A stretch of 64,000 bases of DNA from Trema orientale (GCA_002914845.1 JXTC01000381.1:219976-283975), one strand, 5' to 3'. Positions 45,931 through 58,740 are shown, counted from the stretch's first letter. The notes: generated by a model from the letters alone, not told the origin. Program-made: numbers and translations.

Positions 45931-48890
45931 TGTCAACCATTTGATTTTTTTTTTTTTTTTTGAATGCTCAACCATATGATTTAGTGGGAACCGTTTTTTC
46001 CTTTTTTTCATTTGAAGGAGGGACCCGTTCTTTTTGAAATTACGTTTACTAGCGCACACTTTATATTGACACGTGTAATGTCCCATTTGATTTGTTTTCT
46101 TTTTTATTTTTATTTTTTTACATTTGGTCCTTTAACTAAGTAGGATGTGACAATTTGGTCTCTCTAATTTTAATTTCAGCTTTTAGATTTCCAAATCAAA
46201 TTAGGCTCGGAAGCATTTTCACCCAGTTTGGTTTAGTTTTTTTAACAAGTTAAAAGTATTTTTCGAATAATTTGTAGCTTAAAAAGTGCTTGGTAAAAAC
46301 CTAAAAATCTGATTATTCAATAATTTTTACAAAACCACCGCCAAAAGACCTAAGGCACTTAAAACAGCTTTGGCTTTTAGGTTATGTGGGAATCTGAACT
46401 ATCTTTTAATGAATAGATCATAATTGCTAAAATACCCTCACTTAAAAGCGAAGATGCTAAACATTTAATTGAGTTTATTTTTATATCAATTGTTTTAAAA
46501 AAATATTAATATTTTTAAATCATAATTGACTAAAATACTCTTCATATTAATTATTTGAAGTAACCAAATTGATTTTTTATTGAAATTTTAAATTCAGATG
46601 AAAATAAAGTAAATTAAAATAAAATAAAATAAAATAAATTGTGTAACTAATTTAATTGAGTTTATTTTCATATCATTTAAAAATAATAATATATTAATAT
46701 GTTTAGTATGTAAAAATATGCATAATTATAAAAAAATATTAATAAGCTCTTTTTATAAATATACATAATTTTATAATGATGTTTATTTTGATCATTTTAT
46801 ATTTACACAATAATTCAGCCATTCAACTATACAGTTTTTTATAACTTTTTCAAGTCATTGTACTTTAAAATTACAGTTTATTAAACATTTAGTCATTTTA
46901 CGCTACTGTGGATTTTTCTTTCAATATAACTAAAAGTGTTTTACTTAAAATCTACAGTTCTACCAAACAGCTCCTTTGTCGGTTAAAGATTTTACGCTTA
47001 ACTAATGATTAAAATGTAGATGTTGATGAAATTTGACCATTCTATAGTAACTGAATAATGGACATCTATGGGAAAAATCACTTTTTTTCTACTCTGTCTC
47101 TCTCTAATTGGAATAGTCTCTCGCAATTCCGGTCAACAAAAACAAATCTTCACTTGCCCTAACCCCCAGATATCTCAAATATTGGGGTGAGAATCGAGAT
47201 CCAGTGCCTGCAGTTACATTAAATACAAATAGCATTAACCCAAATATATTCTGCCATAGGATCGTGACTCGTGAGTTACTGTCGATTTGATTTTTTTTTC
47301 TATTATTATAAATGACCGAGTTTTTGTTGCTATTAAAAGGGAAAACGCTCGACATTAAAAATCATAACTGCTTATTCAAAAATCTCTGTTATGATTTTCA
47401 TATGAATTTAAATATATACGATTTAAATTTAAATGATTTTCATATTTTTATATGAATTTAAATGAATTTTCATATGATTTTACAAATATATACGTGCTTG
47501 TAATTACACTGATTTTATACATCAATAATTACACTGATTTTGATCTAAGTTCTTTGATATATGTATTATTGTGCTTGTAACTCAAAATCATAGTTTATTT
47601 GCATAATCGTCGAAAAAATTCAATCTATTTCATACCCATTCTTTATGTTTTTCATATTATTGTATTTTAACTTTTATGTTTGTCGTATTGTATTTACCTA
47701 TAAAATACAGATCGAGTAGATCATGTAGATTGTTATGCTTCTCTCTTCAATTCAAATAAAATGCAAAAGGTTCATGGAGACATTGAGATTTTTCTAATTT
47801 ATTGTTTACTTAAAGTGGATCTTTATCGACACAAGATTATCGAAGAAAAAGAAAACCACCAGATTTCAACCGTTTTTTTATAATTTCTCCATGATGTAGA
47901 TCTAGTTTACCCAAAAATTCCACAATATGCCTTATTATATATATATATACACATATATACAAGTCATATTTTAATGGAATTTTTTGTTTTTGTTCTATGA
48001 ATGGGTACTTTGACCAAGTTGAAAATGTCTTGCCAATGCAAGTTATTTTAACCTACAACTATTCGATTCAAATTTTTTAGAGAATCAGCACCATTCTATT
48101 CCATTCCAATATTTCAGATAATCTTTTTTTCCAATAAAATTTTTTAAGAAAAAAATTTGGAATGGTTTTTTTAAGGAAAAAGTTTTTATCAAAATTATTA
48201 GTATTGAATAGTTTGATATATACGGTTGTCTTTTTTCTGGAAAAAGCATTTTGATTTTTTTTTTTTTTTGAGAATATAAAACAGTTAGCTTTTATTTTAT
48301 TTTTTTTTGGATATACACGTTTTTTTAGAAGCACGGTTTGTTGTTTTGAACAAATAGATAGTGTTTTTTTCAGAACCAAATACACGGTTAGTTCCCTTCA
48401 AAAAGAAAAAGAAAGAAAATATACTATAAAAAATGTTTAATAATTAGTATACGTATATAAAGTCATTTTTCATAACACATCAAAAAACGGTTATTATATC
48501 AAATGTTTGGTTTTTCCAAATATTTTACAAACGATTATTATATATATTTTCCAAAAATGATATACGTTTGATATATATATTTTCAAAAAATGATATATAT
48601 GGATAATTAATTATTGAATTTGATACGTTTAGCTTTTTATGTGTTATCAAAAAACGTTTAGCTTTCTATGATTATTAGTATTGAATTTAATATGTTCAGA
48701 TATGTACGACTAAGATTATAAGAAAACATCTAGTTTCATATATGACTCCTTATCAAATCAAACTCTTTAATACTTGTATCTATTCATGCATATGACTCCA
48801 TGAGAAAAATGATATTAATAATACTAATAATTCCAAAAGCCAAAAAAACCCATTAGACACTTTAAGAGCAAGATAAAATATTATAAGTAT
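45931..48890. other. Intergenic DNA, no gene seen
   Basis: Very AT-rich. Around 46200-46990 partly complementary ends containing AAAAGTGCTTGGTAAAA and CTACCAAACAGCTCCTTT suggest an old inverted-repeat element, not resolved. Lys/Phe-rich frames near 48077-48385 are low-complexity. Confidence 0.5.
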
Positions 48891-48892
48891 GA

Positions 48893-49139
48893 ATAACTTG
48901 GGCCAAAACGACTTTTTGTGAATTTTTTTCTAAAATGACATTTTTAAAAGTGTCAATATGACAATCTAAACTTATAGTCAGGAGTTTTTTGACCATGAGA
49001 ACACCATTATGTAGGAGTTTTTTATGGTCAAGAAAGTCTTGACTATAGGTCAAGATTTCTTTAATACTCCTAAAAAAAGTCAATTTTAAGAGAATGCATA
49101 AAAAAGTCATTTTAGCTCAAGTTAGTTTTACTCATATCC
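48893..49139 (+). mobile_element. Inverted-repeat MITE of about 240 bp
   Basis: Left end TAACTTGGGCCAAAACGACT and the reversed right end TAACTTGAGCTAAAATGACT form imperfect inverted ends of at least 25 bp. The interior repeats GGAGTTTTTT and GTCAAGA-type motifs. No coding capacity, and the target duplication was not resolved. Confidence 0.65.
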
Positions 49140-50110
49140 TTTTCTCTTGAGAGCAATGAATAGTGAGCAGAACAGCATGTTTACTATTTTGATAACTCTG
49201 AATATAAAAAAGAAAAAAAAAACTCATTATGAAGAGCACAAAAGGTCATTACTCAAACAAAATATCCAAAAAGAGTAATGTTTGGATCAAAACTTATTTA
49301 AATTACTATTTTTTTAACTGTCAGGTGCAAGTCCATCATTCTAATCTATTGATATATATCTATGATTCTAATCAATTAATGTGAACTAAAATACTCATCT
49401 ACAGAACTAGGTACAAAGTAAACTTACTTATTAATTTCATTGAAAAATGACATCTATAGGTAATTCTATTAATCGTATGCAAGTTTTTTTTTTTGTATTA
49501 ATATCATTCTACTTCAATCTTTTTTAAAATTAATCATCTTTAAAATTTATTAATGATGATTTATATTCATTGTTTTTATTTAGAATGTCCATATATACAC
49601 ATGGATGTAATTGGGTTGTATATTAAAAATATGCATGTTTATGTATAATACATTAAATTGATAACTAGACTACCAACTAAGGCAAATAATATTTTGTAAA
49701 AAAAATGTACTAACAATTTTTTAACTAAAGTGATGCATTATAGTAAATGTTACACTCTCATATGAATTTAAATATTCTATTATAGATTATATTATATGAT
49801 GTAATGTGAAAAAAAAATATCAGTTTAATTATTCATTTTATTTATTTGTTTTACTCCATTATGATTATTCATTTCACTTTATACTAGATGATATTAAGCT
49901 AAAGTGATGCATTCCTTTTTTAAAATAATAATAATAATAATAAATTTATGGTTGCATGCATTTGTCATTTAGAATAAGCTCTCATTAATTATATATATAA
50001 GACCAAATTATTATTAACTATTTAGGATAAATTATGGGACTGAAGAAATACATTTTAAAAATTTTTCTTTATTATATTGGTGAGAAAATTCGTTAAATAC
50101 ATGGCCTCCA

Positions 50111-50147
<37 letters not shown>

Positions 50148-50990
50148 GGCTTCCATATTAATTAAATCCTTAGAACATTAGTTAGAAACGCATGGCCTCA
50201 TAGAGGAAAAAGAATTTGAATATCTCACGATCAAATTATTAAGGGCCGTATGAACAATTAATATTAAGGGCCACATGAACACTTAATATTTAATACATTC
50301 AATAAATAACTTTGTGTCCATTGATCAATAACCCAACACGATAATTAAAAGTTGATTTAGAAGATTAGTCTGTATTATTTTTGAGAATATATATAAGGTT
50401 AGAGAGAAATCAAACGTATTATTTTATTTATTATTATTATTGTTGTTGTTGTTGTTGTTATTATTGTTTATTATTATTATTATTTTGAAAGAAGTGTTAT
50501 CCTAAGTTAAAATAAGTCCACATATAAAATAAAAGAAAATATTAAAAATACTAAGGTAATTAAATATGTAAAACGTGTAAGTAAAAAAAATGTAACACGT
50601 TAAATCACAAAAAAAAAGAGAGAGAATTAGAATTTATCAACTAGATAAGTTATACATCAAAGAAAATTAGTTAAAAAAAATAAGATAGTTACACGTGAAA
50701 TCACCAAAAAAAAAAAATAGATAATTTGTCGACATAACTAGTATACATAAAAATAATTAGTTAAACTAGTTAATCTAGGGGAAAAAAATAGTATATGTGT
50801 AGGAAAAAAAATTAAAAAGGGAAAGAAAAATAAACTTGTATACAATAAGGAATGAGAATAAAAATAAAAAAATAGAATGAGAATGAAAACAAAAAAAATC
50901 AATGGAAATGAATTGAAAAAAAAAATGTCACTAACAAATTACAAGTTTTTTTATCATAAATATCTTTCTATATTTATATAGGCATTGATA
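49140..50990. other. Intergenic DNA, no gene seen
   Basis: Very AT-rich, with (TTA)n microsatellites at about 50114-50148 and 50430-50485. No domain-bearing frame. Confidence 0.55.
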
Positions 50991-50994
50991 ACAA

Positions 50995-51115
50995 TTTTTT
51001 TTTGGGTAAAATCACTAATATTATTGTAACCATCAGCTGAAAATCTAATGGCCCAAATTAGAGTAACCATTTATAGAGGTAAAACAAAAAATCTCCATTG
51101 AAACATATGACCCAT
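50995..51115 (-). mobile_element. Second (TA)n-bordered MITE family, copy 1
   Basis: On the minus strand it reads TTTCAATGGAGA, then AAATGGTTACTCTAA, then TGATGGTTACAATAA, and abuts a (TA)n run. Related pieces lie at 694-740, 58636-58740 and 60580-60775. Confidence 0.5.
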
Positions 51116-51129
51116 ATATATATATATAT

Positions 51130-51398
51130 GGTTGCCAATCCAATAGGTTTTTTTTTTTTTTTTACCTATAGGTAGGTATTTTTTTTTCAACCGTTGGATC
51201 ATCATCTAATGGTGATCCAATGACTCTAATGAAGTGCATGAAAAGACGTGCATAATTAATGACTCTCTCCTACCTTTTACAATAAAAAAAATATATTTGT
51301 TAGATTTTCATTGGTAAAAAAAAATACCTACCTATAAGTAAAAAAAAAAAATACCTACCTATAAGTAAAAAAAAAAAATACCTACTGGATTGGTGCCC
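51130..51398 (+). mobile_element. (TA)n-associated MITE, copy C
   Basis: The best preserved copy: left end GGTTGCCAATCCAATAGG, right end reading GGGCACCAATCCAGTAGG on the opposite strand, giving inverted ends of about 18 bp. It sits inside (TA)n. A unit holding TACCTACCTATAAGTAAAA is doubled near its right end. Confidence 0.82.
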
Positions 51399-51402
51399 TA
51401 TA

Positions 51403-51566
51403 TATATATATATATATATTGTTTTCCATAATTTACATTGTGCAAATATTCACTACAACGTAAGTTAAGAATCTCAAATCTTCATATATATATATATATA
51501 TTGTTTTCCATAATTTACATTGTGCAAATATTCACTACAACGTAAGTTAAGGATCTCAAATCTTCA
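51403..51566 (+). repeat. 82-bp tandem duplication
   Basis: Two adjacent copies, each (TA)n followed by TGTTTTCCATAATTTACATT and on to AATCTTCA, differ at about one base outside the TA run. The duplicated block includes the (TA)n that borders MITE copy C. Confidence 0.92.
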
Positions 51567-52629
51567 TCACCTGACTCAATAGACTTCTCAATTCTCCTTT
51601 GTATCTTTCTGATTTATTTTATTTGATTTTTGATTGATAAGGATAAGAATCATGCAAATTGGCATGAACTTGAAAACTTACTAATTATTTAGAAAGAAAA
51701 AAAAAAGACTGCTCCTTCTAAATTTGCCTCTGGTGATTGAATTCGCTTCCTCCGAAGGAAAGGTACACGGTCCTCTGTATCTCTTTTTCCTTCATGTTTA
51801 ATTTCACTTTCATGTATGCGCGCACACACATTTATATATATAGTTTTTATTGTTTGTGGTTCTATTCTATGTATTAAATCGAGGATTTTTTTAAGTTATA
51901 ATTATAATTTTTTCCCCCTGATTTCTGGTATCATTATTTGTGGGTTGTTCAAAGATTCGACCGTATTTGTGGGTTATTCAAAGATTAGACCGTTTGACTG
52001 ATACAATTTTTCACCATTGATTATGTTATTTCAGATAAAGTGATCATTCTACAATTGTAGGTGGTATTATGATAAGTTTTGAAATTGAAAAAGGGGAATT
52101 ATTTGTACTTTTTTAATTTCAATTTCAAATTATCATTTATCTCAAAATATATTAAATAAAAATCAATTTTTCACATTATCTTGAAACGTCAAAATTATTA
52201 ATTATTTAAATTATTAAATCTTAAACATGTTTGTTTTTTAATGACTAATTACATCAACGTGTTTTAAATTTATTATTTTCTCGTATAATTATCTATAAAT
52301 ACACTTTGTTTAACACATGATAGTAATCTGATTTTATGCTTAACATTATAAGATTTTGTATACTTTGATAAAGAATGATACAGTAATGTATTTCCCAATT
52401 TTATGAGTTATTAGTCTCTCCATTGTGAGAGGTCTTTTTTGTTGTGTTTTTTATTTATTCGACATAGTTTGAAGTAAAGAAAGGAGGGAGACTTTGTTTG
52501 GTCTCCTCTTCCAACGCCGACTTTAAATTAAATGGAGATGCCAAATGTGAAGTTATGACCACTCTTTCTGAGAAGATACTCCAAGGATAGTGAAAGGTAA
52601 AAATTGTAAATGATTTTATCTCATGGGCC

Positions 52630-52860
52630 ATGTCTGTTGATTAAAATCTCCAGACATTGGAGTTAGATGTATTGACAGTGGATCACAAGCTCTTAATGAT
52701 AGTTATGTCTGTCATTTCAGACTTTGGTCATCTACTGTTGGGTACATTTAGGTTATTGTCCTCTTTTCTTAGTATTTTAGTTAAATATGTGTATCATGAT
52801 ACTTATAAAGCGGCACATGATTTAGCTAAGTTTACTTTAGGATTGGACGATAGCTAATTT
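52630..52860 (+). pseudogene. Possible RNase H-like (RVT_3) remnant
   Basis: A 66-codon frame reads LELDVLTVDHKLLM, then VISDFGHLLLGTFRLLSSF, then VKYVYHDTYKAAHDLAKFTLGL. This order recalls the end of RVT_3 RNase H domains in plant LINE-related proteins (E-D- ... ISD ... AH-LAK). No catalytic N-terminal half or reverse transcriptase is found next to it, so it is at best a fragment. Confidence 0.45.
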
Positions 52861-53865
52861 AGTTGGAAGGATTTACTCTTCTAATAGAATCTGTTGTTGT
52901 AAATGATACGACATTTTTATAATAATAGATTCGTTTATTCTAAAAAAAATGTAGATGTTGATGTTGAGGTTTTATTTTATGAATATTTCGAAGATATTGT
53001 CGATGTCGAAGATATTTCGACAAAATACCGAAATTTATCTTAAAACTCAAAATTTTCAGGAAAAATTCTAAAAAATGCTAAAACCTATTTATATTTTATA
53101 AGACAATTTATACTAATATATACTAATTTTTATTTAAAAAATCTATTTATATTTTATAAGACAATAAATATAGGTATACGGTAGAAAAAGGATTGAATTT
53201 TATTTTATAGAATAATTTTAAAATCAGAATACATATTACACTATTCTATTTAACACATCTCATATAAATACCTTACAAATTATAACTAGTTCTAAATTAC
53301 AATGAAAATAAATAAAAATCACTGATAATATAGAACAGTTCAAATACATTCAATACCAAAACGAGTTTCTATGAGGTTGAAAGTCATAAGAGAATTTCTC
53401 CATCTTAGTCCAAAATTTCTTTCAAAGGTCGCGAGAGTCCCTTGTAGAGATTCCAAAATAATAAATACAAATAGTGTAAATATTCTCATTAAATACAAGT
53501 AATTCCAAAACTTTGCCGACATATTGTAGAGAGAGAGCTATGATTTATTTCTGTATTCTTTACTACCCTTTTCTATAAAAACAAAATAGACTTGAAAAAA
53601 AATTCAACATTTCTATCCACATTTCAAAATGTCGATGATAATGTCCATAAATTTATCGTATTAGCTCATTTTTTACATACATATTACCGATATCGACATA
53701 TCCTCGACATTGTTGATATTTTACGGATATTTCATGGATACACGGGAAAAAATGTCTTTCCACCCCATATTAATATCGAGACTTGAAAATATGGATATTG
53801 TCACGACAATGTCGACAAATGTCGCGACATTTTAATCCATGAGCTTAACAATGTCTTTTTAGTTT
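52861..53865. other. Intergenic DNA, no gene seen
   Basis: Pieces rich in GTCGA/TCGAC (52955-53030 and 53690-53840) look like inverted relatives of each other and may be the ends of an old element. This was not resolved. Confidence 0.4.
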
Positions 53866-53912
53866 TTTGGTTTTATCTTAATATTTCAAAATTTGCCCTC
53901 TTTTTCTTCTAA

Positions 53913-54223
53913 TTTTTTTTTTTTTAAATGGAAAGGAGAATCGGAGTGACCTACTTCACACTCCCCACCCAATCTACCCTATATCGGGGCCTAATTGGGA
54001 CCACCAGTGGAGTGATTTTGTATCATGGTCCTTGCGGCCTGGTCAATTATGAGGAACGGAAGTGCTCACTAATTTTGTCAAGGATTCACACAATGGAGGG
54101 TCGTTACCTGTAGTGCGAAATGGGAAATGCCATGCACCAAATCAGCCGTTGTTCGAATTCCCGACCTTATAGATACCAGAACTTCAAGTATGCACGCTAC
54201 CACCAAGCCATCACTACCAGTGG
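53913..54223 (-). mobile_element. tRNA-derived SINE of about 300 bp
   Basis: On the minus strand it starts CCACTGGTAGTGATGGCTTG, with an A-box-like TGGCTTGGTGGTAGCG near 54200-54212 and a B-box-like GAATTCGAACAAC near 54150-54162, and ends in an A run (T's at 53913-53925). The matching stretch at 54430-54510 lacks the insert. A 61-codon frame (53928-54113) is not considered a gene. Confidence 0.72.
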
Positions 54224-54276
54224 TTTTTTTTCCCCTAATTAGTTGAAGTTTGTTTACTCTATCAAAATTTCTCAAT

Positions 54277-54333
54277 NNNNNNNNNNNNNNNNNNNNNNNN
54301 NNNNNNNNNNNNNNNNNNNNNNNNNNNNNNNNN
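54277..54333. other. Assembly gap (57 N)
   Basis: All bases are N. The gap falls inside a duplicated region, so the real missing length may differ. Confidence 0.99.
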
Positions 54334-54705
54334 TATATTTTTCAAAATATTGGATAATGACTCCCCCATTAGGAGTCCTTTGCCCTTAAATGGCCTTTTT
54401 AAAAGTGTTTTATTTATTCTTTTTTTTTGTTTTATCTTAATATTTCAAAATTTGCTCTTGATTTCCCCTAATTAGTTGAAGTTTGTTTACTTCATCAAAA
54501 TTTCTCAATTGACTAATTGACCTTTTTTGGACTAACTAGTCGCTTGATATGTTTGATTTTTTTTTAAAAAAAAAACTAACTGTTAAGGATTAGGTATTTG
54601 GTATAAAACTGCTATACTTTTAAAAATATTGTATGATGACTCTCCCATGATGAGTCATTCGCCCTTAAATGGCCTTTTTGGAAGTGTTTTCTCTTTCAAC
54701 TTCTC

Positions 54706-55298
54706 TAGGCATGTTTGGTGCGCCGTATTATATAATATTGTATTGGGTTGTACTGTATTGTATTATTATATTATAGTACCATATTTGATTTTGCATTGTA
54801 TTAAGATGATGCATTAAAAGTTAATTTTTGAAAAAATACCACTTTTGAAATTAATTTAGAAAAATACCATTTTGAAAACGTATTTAGATAAATACCGCCT
54901 CTAAATCACCATTTTTAATGGTTATTTTTCAAAAATACCACTTTCTAAAATTAAATTTTAGAAAAATAATACTTTTAAAAATTTATTTAGAAAAATACCA
55001 CTTTTAAAATGGATAAAATAATGTGAGAGAAAATAATGAAAGAGAAAGTAAGGAAGGAGAAAGTGATAAGAGAGAAATTAACAATAGAGAAAGTGAAGAG
55101 TGACAGTCAGTATTGTACAATACAATGTTATAATACGGTGTAGTACAGGTTTTTCTTACATATTAGATAATATTCTCCGTATTGTATTAAAGTTTGATGT
55201 CGTATTTAAAAATACAATACAAAGCACAACCAAACGCAATATTGTGTTTAATTAATACAATCTAAATTGCTTATAGAGTGTACCAAACATGACCCCTA
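54706..55298 (+). mobile_element. Probable TIR transposon, non-autonomous
   Basis: Left end TAGGCATGTTTGGT and the reversed right end TAGGGGTCATGTTTGGT are similar, and ATACAATAC-type sequence lies inside both ends. The interior is AT-rich with an array of AGAAAAATACCACTTTT motifs (54830-55020). No target duplication was resolved. The ends resemble hAT-like MITEs. Confidence 0.55.
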
Positions 55299-55618
55299 AG
55301 TCCAATTAATCTATGAGTAACTGATAAAAACAGTATATCACATATATATAACACCCCTTAAAGTGTGATAGAAAAATAATGCAAACCCAAATGATGAATT
55401 GATCTAAATATGACTAACTCTATATTAAAAATAAAAAAATAAAAAAAATAAAGAGAGTATGCATGTAAATTAAACTATTGATAGAGATTTATACAGTTTT
55501 TAGCGTTACCTAAACAGAGTCATTGTGTTTGATTTGGCCATTCTCCTCAATAATCATTATTTTTCTTTTTTTGACAATATTATTTTTCAATAATCATATA
55601 GACAAAGTTAAAATCATG

Positions 55619-58165
55619 TGTTGAGGGTAATTTCCTCACACTAGTCAGATAATAACACATACGTTAGGATGGAAACGACACGTAGCAATAATGCCCAAAA
55701 CGACATTACGATCTACCAAACGAGCAACCTTGCCAAGGCATAAGACTAGATGTTGGCTACGTCCCACTACAAAAAGAGCTGAGCAAGGCTAAAGAGGAAA
55801 ACTGCTCAGCCATGGTATGACCAAGCTCACTAAGATAGAAAATAACCCTGGTCGAATTTCATACCGTGTAACGATCAGGAACCCTAAGCGAAAGACCAAA
55901 AAGGAACTAAGAAATAGTTGACCACCAATATAACGACATAGCTCTGACCAAGAGGAAGAATAAGGAGGGCGCGAACTAGAGAGAGGTCGACACCTGACTC
56001 AATCACACATACTTGTCCATACAAACGGGTAGGTGGGATTCTCTTCTATCTTTTCAGGGACACATGGACATCAATCCTAACTTTTAGGGGACCACAAAGC
56101 CATTATAAATAGCCCCATAATCACCTTAAAGAGGTAAGCCGCTGCAAATCCCCAAAACCCTATTTGTCCCCTTAGCCTTTTCTCCTCTTATCATGAATTT
56201 ATTTACTACCGATTTACTATATTCTATTGAATACTTTGTTGAATGCATCACTAACCCCCTTTTTGCTGAGGAGATTTGGCAGGTACCACACCGGTTTCAC
56301 CCATAATTAGTTAGTGAAAAATTCATCTATAATCTTTTTCAAGGTTGTACGGACCACACCTACAACAAATCTGGATTTTAGTGTCTTTTGAGGAAGAACC
56401 ACTCAAAGACGCGTGTTGGTTCACAGACCAAATTCACAACAATATTTTGGCGCTGGAAGAAGGGCCCTGGCTGGAAAATAAGTGCATAGCGCTACCCAGT
56501 ATCTTTCAACAACTTTAGCAATACTTGTCAACCTTCACAATGCCGAGTAGAGCGTCTGGTTTGTGGACAGCCGACCAAACTCAGACCAACACTCGTGAAG
56601 GAGATAACTAACTATACAACCTGAGGGACCGAGCCAACATTGTTCCCCCTCAGCGAATACAAGACCAAGTAGGTGCCCCTTACCTACTTCGACTACACCG
56701 AGACAGGGTCAATGAGCTTAGGGAGCAGGTCTAACAGCTCGCCTCAATTATTGAGTGCCTAGCGAACGTGGTCAGCCAAAATGTTATTCATCCGATCCAT
56801 GTTGCTCCGAATGGGCTCCTCCTCAAGAGGACGAAAAGAAAAATCCTATCCAAAGGGACATGGACGAGGAAAGCGAGGCAAGATCGCATCTGACCAAAAG
56901 AGTTCCAACCGAGGAGAGCGGCGACACTCGCGTACAAAGAAGAAGAAGGCATAGGTGACATCACCGAGTAGTGTCCTATGCTTCCAATGAGGACCAGTCA
57001 CTTCGGGGAGGTGAGAGGACCGACAGCTCGAGAATGAAGAGGACCGTGTTCGAATGCCTGGCCCTTAATAATAGCACGGACACGTATGTTCCAGGAATGT
57101 CCGAACACCTTGGAACTACAGATCTCAGGGAAAGATTGAACCAATGAAGGAGAGAGGCTTAGGTCCACTACCCCCCGCCATATCAAGATTGTGAGCCTGC
57201 TCCGCAGATGGGACCTGCTTCGCAAATAGCACTTGCCGAGCCTGTCCCTGAGCAACAGGTAGGAGATAGGGACGAACGTTATCATGCTCTTAAGTAGGGC
57301 TGGCAATTCGTGTTATCATGTCGTGTTCGGGTCGACATGATTACAACACGACACGATAACACCTAACCCGAACACGACACGATTAATAAACGTGTCAAAA
57401 ATTTAAACTCGAACACGACACGATTGATACACGTGTAACACGACACGACACGTGTAACCCGTTTAATAAACGTGTCATGTGTCATATTATGACCCATTTG
57501 ACACGATTATTCAAAATTGACACGATTATTCTAATTTAACACGATTATAACTACTTAATTTAATTTTACTCCTATAAATATGCTTAGAATTAATTAAAAT
57601 CACGTTTAATATATTAAAATATTAATAAATGTGTCGTATTAGTGTCGTGTTGACACGACACGAAAATGACACGAAAACGACACGTTTAATTAAACGGGTT
57701 ACACGGGTTATTTTCAGGTTAAGCGGGTTGACCCGAAACCCACCCGTTTATTATACGTGTTACACGTGTCAACTCGAAATTGACACGAAAATTAAATGGG
57801 TCACCCAAACCCGTTTATTTCGTGTCGTTTTCGAGTCGTATCGTCGTGTCGTGTAGAAAATTGCCAGCCCTACTCTTAAGAGACAAGTGGATCAACTCCT
57901 CGCTGAATGAAAGTTGACTGAAAATGCCCTTAACAATACTAGAAGAAACCAAGTCTCCGTTCCCCACAGAGATAGCACGTTCATGTCCTCCCATCATTTT
58001 AAAATGTCGAACACACCTCTATACGATGGCAAGGGAGACCCAGCCCACCACGTACAAAATTATAAAGCGTGGATGACCATAATTAAAGCCAACCGCGCAA
58101 TATTCTGTCTCTATTCTCAGCAGAGATAGCATGTTCATGTCCCCCAATCATTCTAAAATATTTTA
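55619..58165 (+). mobile_element. Ty3/gypsy-type LTR retrotransposon remnant
   Basis: A probable LTR of about 823 bp (55619-56441) starts TGTTGAGGG and ends TTCACAACA, with a TATAAATAG promoter motif near 56105. It is followed by a leader TTTTGGCGCTGGAAGAAGG, where a primer-binding site is expected. A decayed gag region follows. The piece reading MSNTPLYDGKGDPAHHVQNY with KAWMTI after it (about 57998-58080) matches the conserved start of plant gypsy gag. Pol and the 3' LTR are missing. A hAT MITE (57295-57872) splits gag. A 50-bp stretch around CAGAGATAGCACGTTCATGT (57967-58010) recurs at 58118-58165. Confidence 0.75.
57287..57880 (+). mobile_element. hAT-type MITE nested in the gypsy element
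   Basis: A 578-bp element (57295-57872) with perfect 14-bp inverted ends TAGGGCTGGCAATT and an exact 8-bp target duplication CTCTTAAG (57287-57294, 57873-57880), the hAT signature. The interior is dense in ACACGACACG / CGTGTCGTGT motifs on both strands. The 75-codon frame inside is not a gene. Confidence 0.93.
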
Positions 58166-58437
58166 CACAATTCTTGAAAATAATCATGAGAATATGAGAC
58201 TAAAAACAATTAAAAGGGAAACTCTTAAATATCAGAGGAACATGCAGATTTTAAAGAGGAAGATCGTGCCTTTATGTTATCATTCGAGCTCATCCTTGAG
58301 TCTTATGTATAGCATTATATTGTAAAAAAATATTTTAAACGGATAAACTAAAGACAGTGGAAAAATAATATGTTGAATGAAAAAGACAAACATGACTTTT
58401 TAATATGTAGATGTATAATTGTATATATATATATATA

Positions 58438-58622
58438 GGAACCAATTCAGTAGGTATATATTTTTTTTAATCTATTCATAGGTATTATTTTGTTATTGTT
58501 TTGCTCAATTAAGAATTATTACACGCGTTTTTATGTAAAAAAAATAAGGAGACAAAATCATTAAATAATAAATATTTATTTTTGTTATTATATTTTTTAA
58601 AATACCTATTAGATTAGAAACC
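58438..58622 (+). mobile_element. (TA)n-associated MITE, diverged copy D
   Basis: Left end GGAACCAATTCAGTAGGTAT and the reversed right end GGTTTCTAATCTAATAGGTA. (TA)n flanks both sides. The interior is shorter than in copies A-C and has lost the TTGGATC hairpin. Confidence 0.65.
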
Positions 58623-58635
58623 TATAAATATATAT

Positions 58636-58740
58636 ATGGGTGAGGTTTCAATGGTTACTGCTATATTTACCCATCGATGGTTACTACTTTTTTAGCCGTT
58701 GGATGGAAATCTAACGGTTTTAATTAAACTGATAGTTAGG
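58636..58740 (+). mobile_element. Second (TA)n-bordered MITE family, copy 2
   Basis: GGTTTCAATGGTTACTGC, ATCGATGGTTACTAC and GCCGTTGGATGGAAATCTAA follow a (TA)n run directly after copy D of the first family. Confidence 0.5.

Larger units (their letters stand above)
53870..54665 (+). repeat. Direct duplication interrupted by a SINE and an assembly gap
   Basis: GGTTTTATCTTAATATTTCA to TTTCTCAAT occurs at 53875-54276 (with a SINE inside) and again, uninterrupted, at 54430-54510. TGACTC(C/T)CCCAT through GCCCTTAAATGGCCTTTTT occurs at 54358-54403 and 54639-54680. Together they indicate a tandem duplication of roughly 250 bp. Confidence 0.8.

Noticed and set aside
53928..54113. 61-codon frame inside the SINE
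   Set aside because: SINEs do not code for protein, and the stretch has polymerase III-type boxes on the other strand.
54150..54220. Functional tRNA gene
   Set aside because: A- and B-box-like motifs are present on the minus strand, but no cloverleaf can be drawn with paired acceptor ends. The flanking A run and empty-site twin show a SINE.
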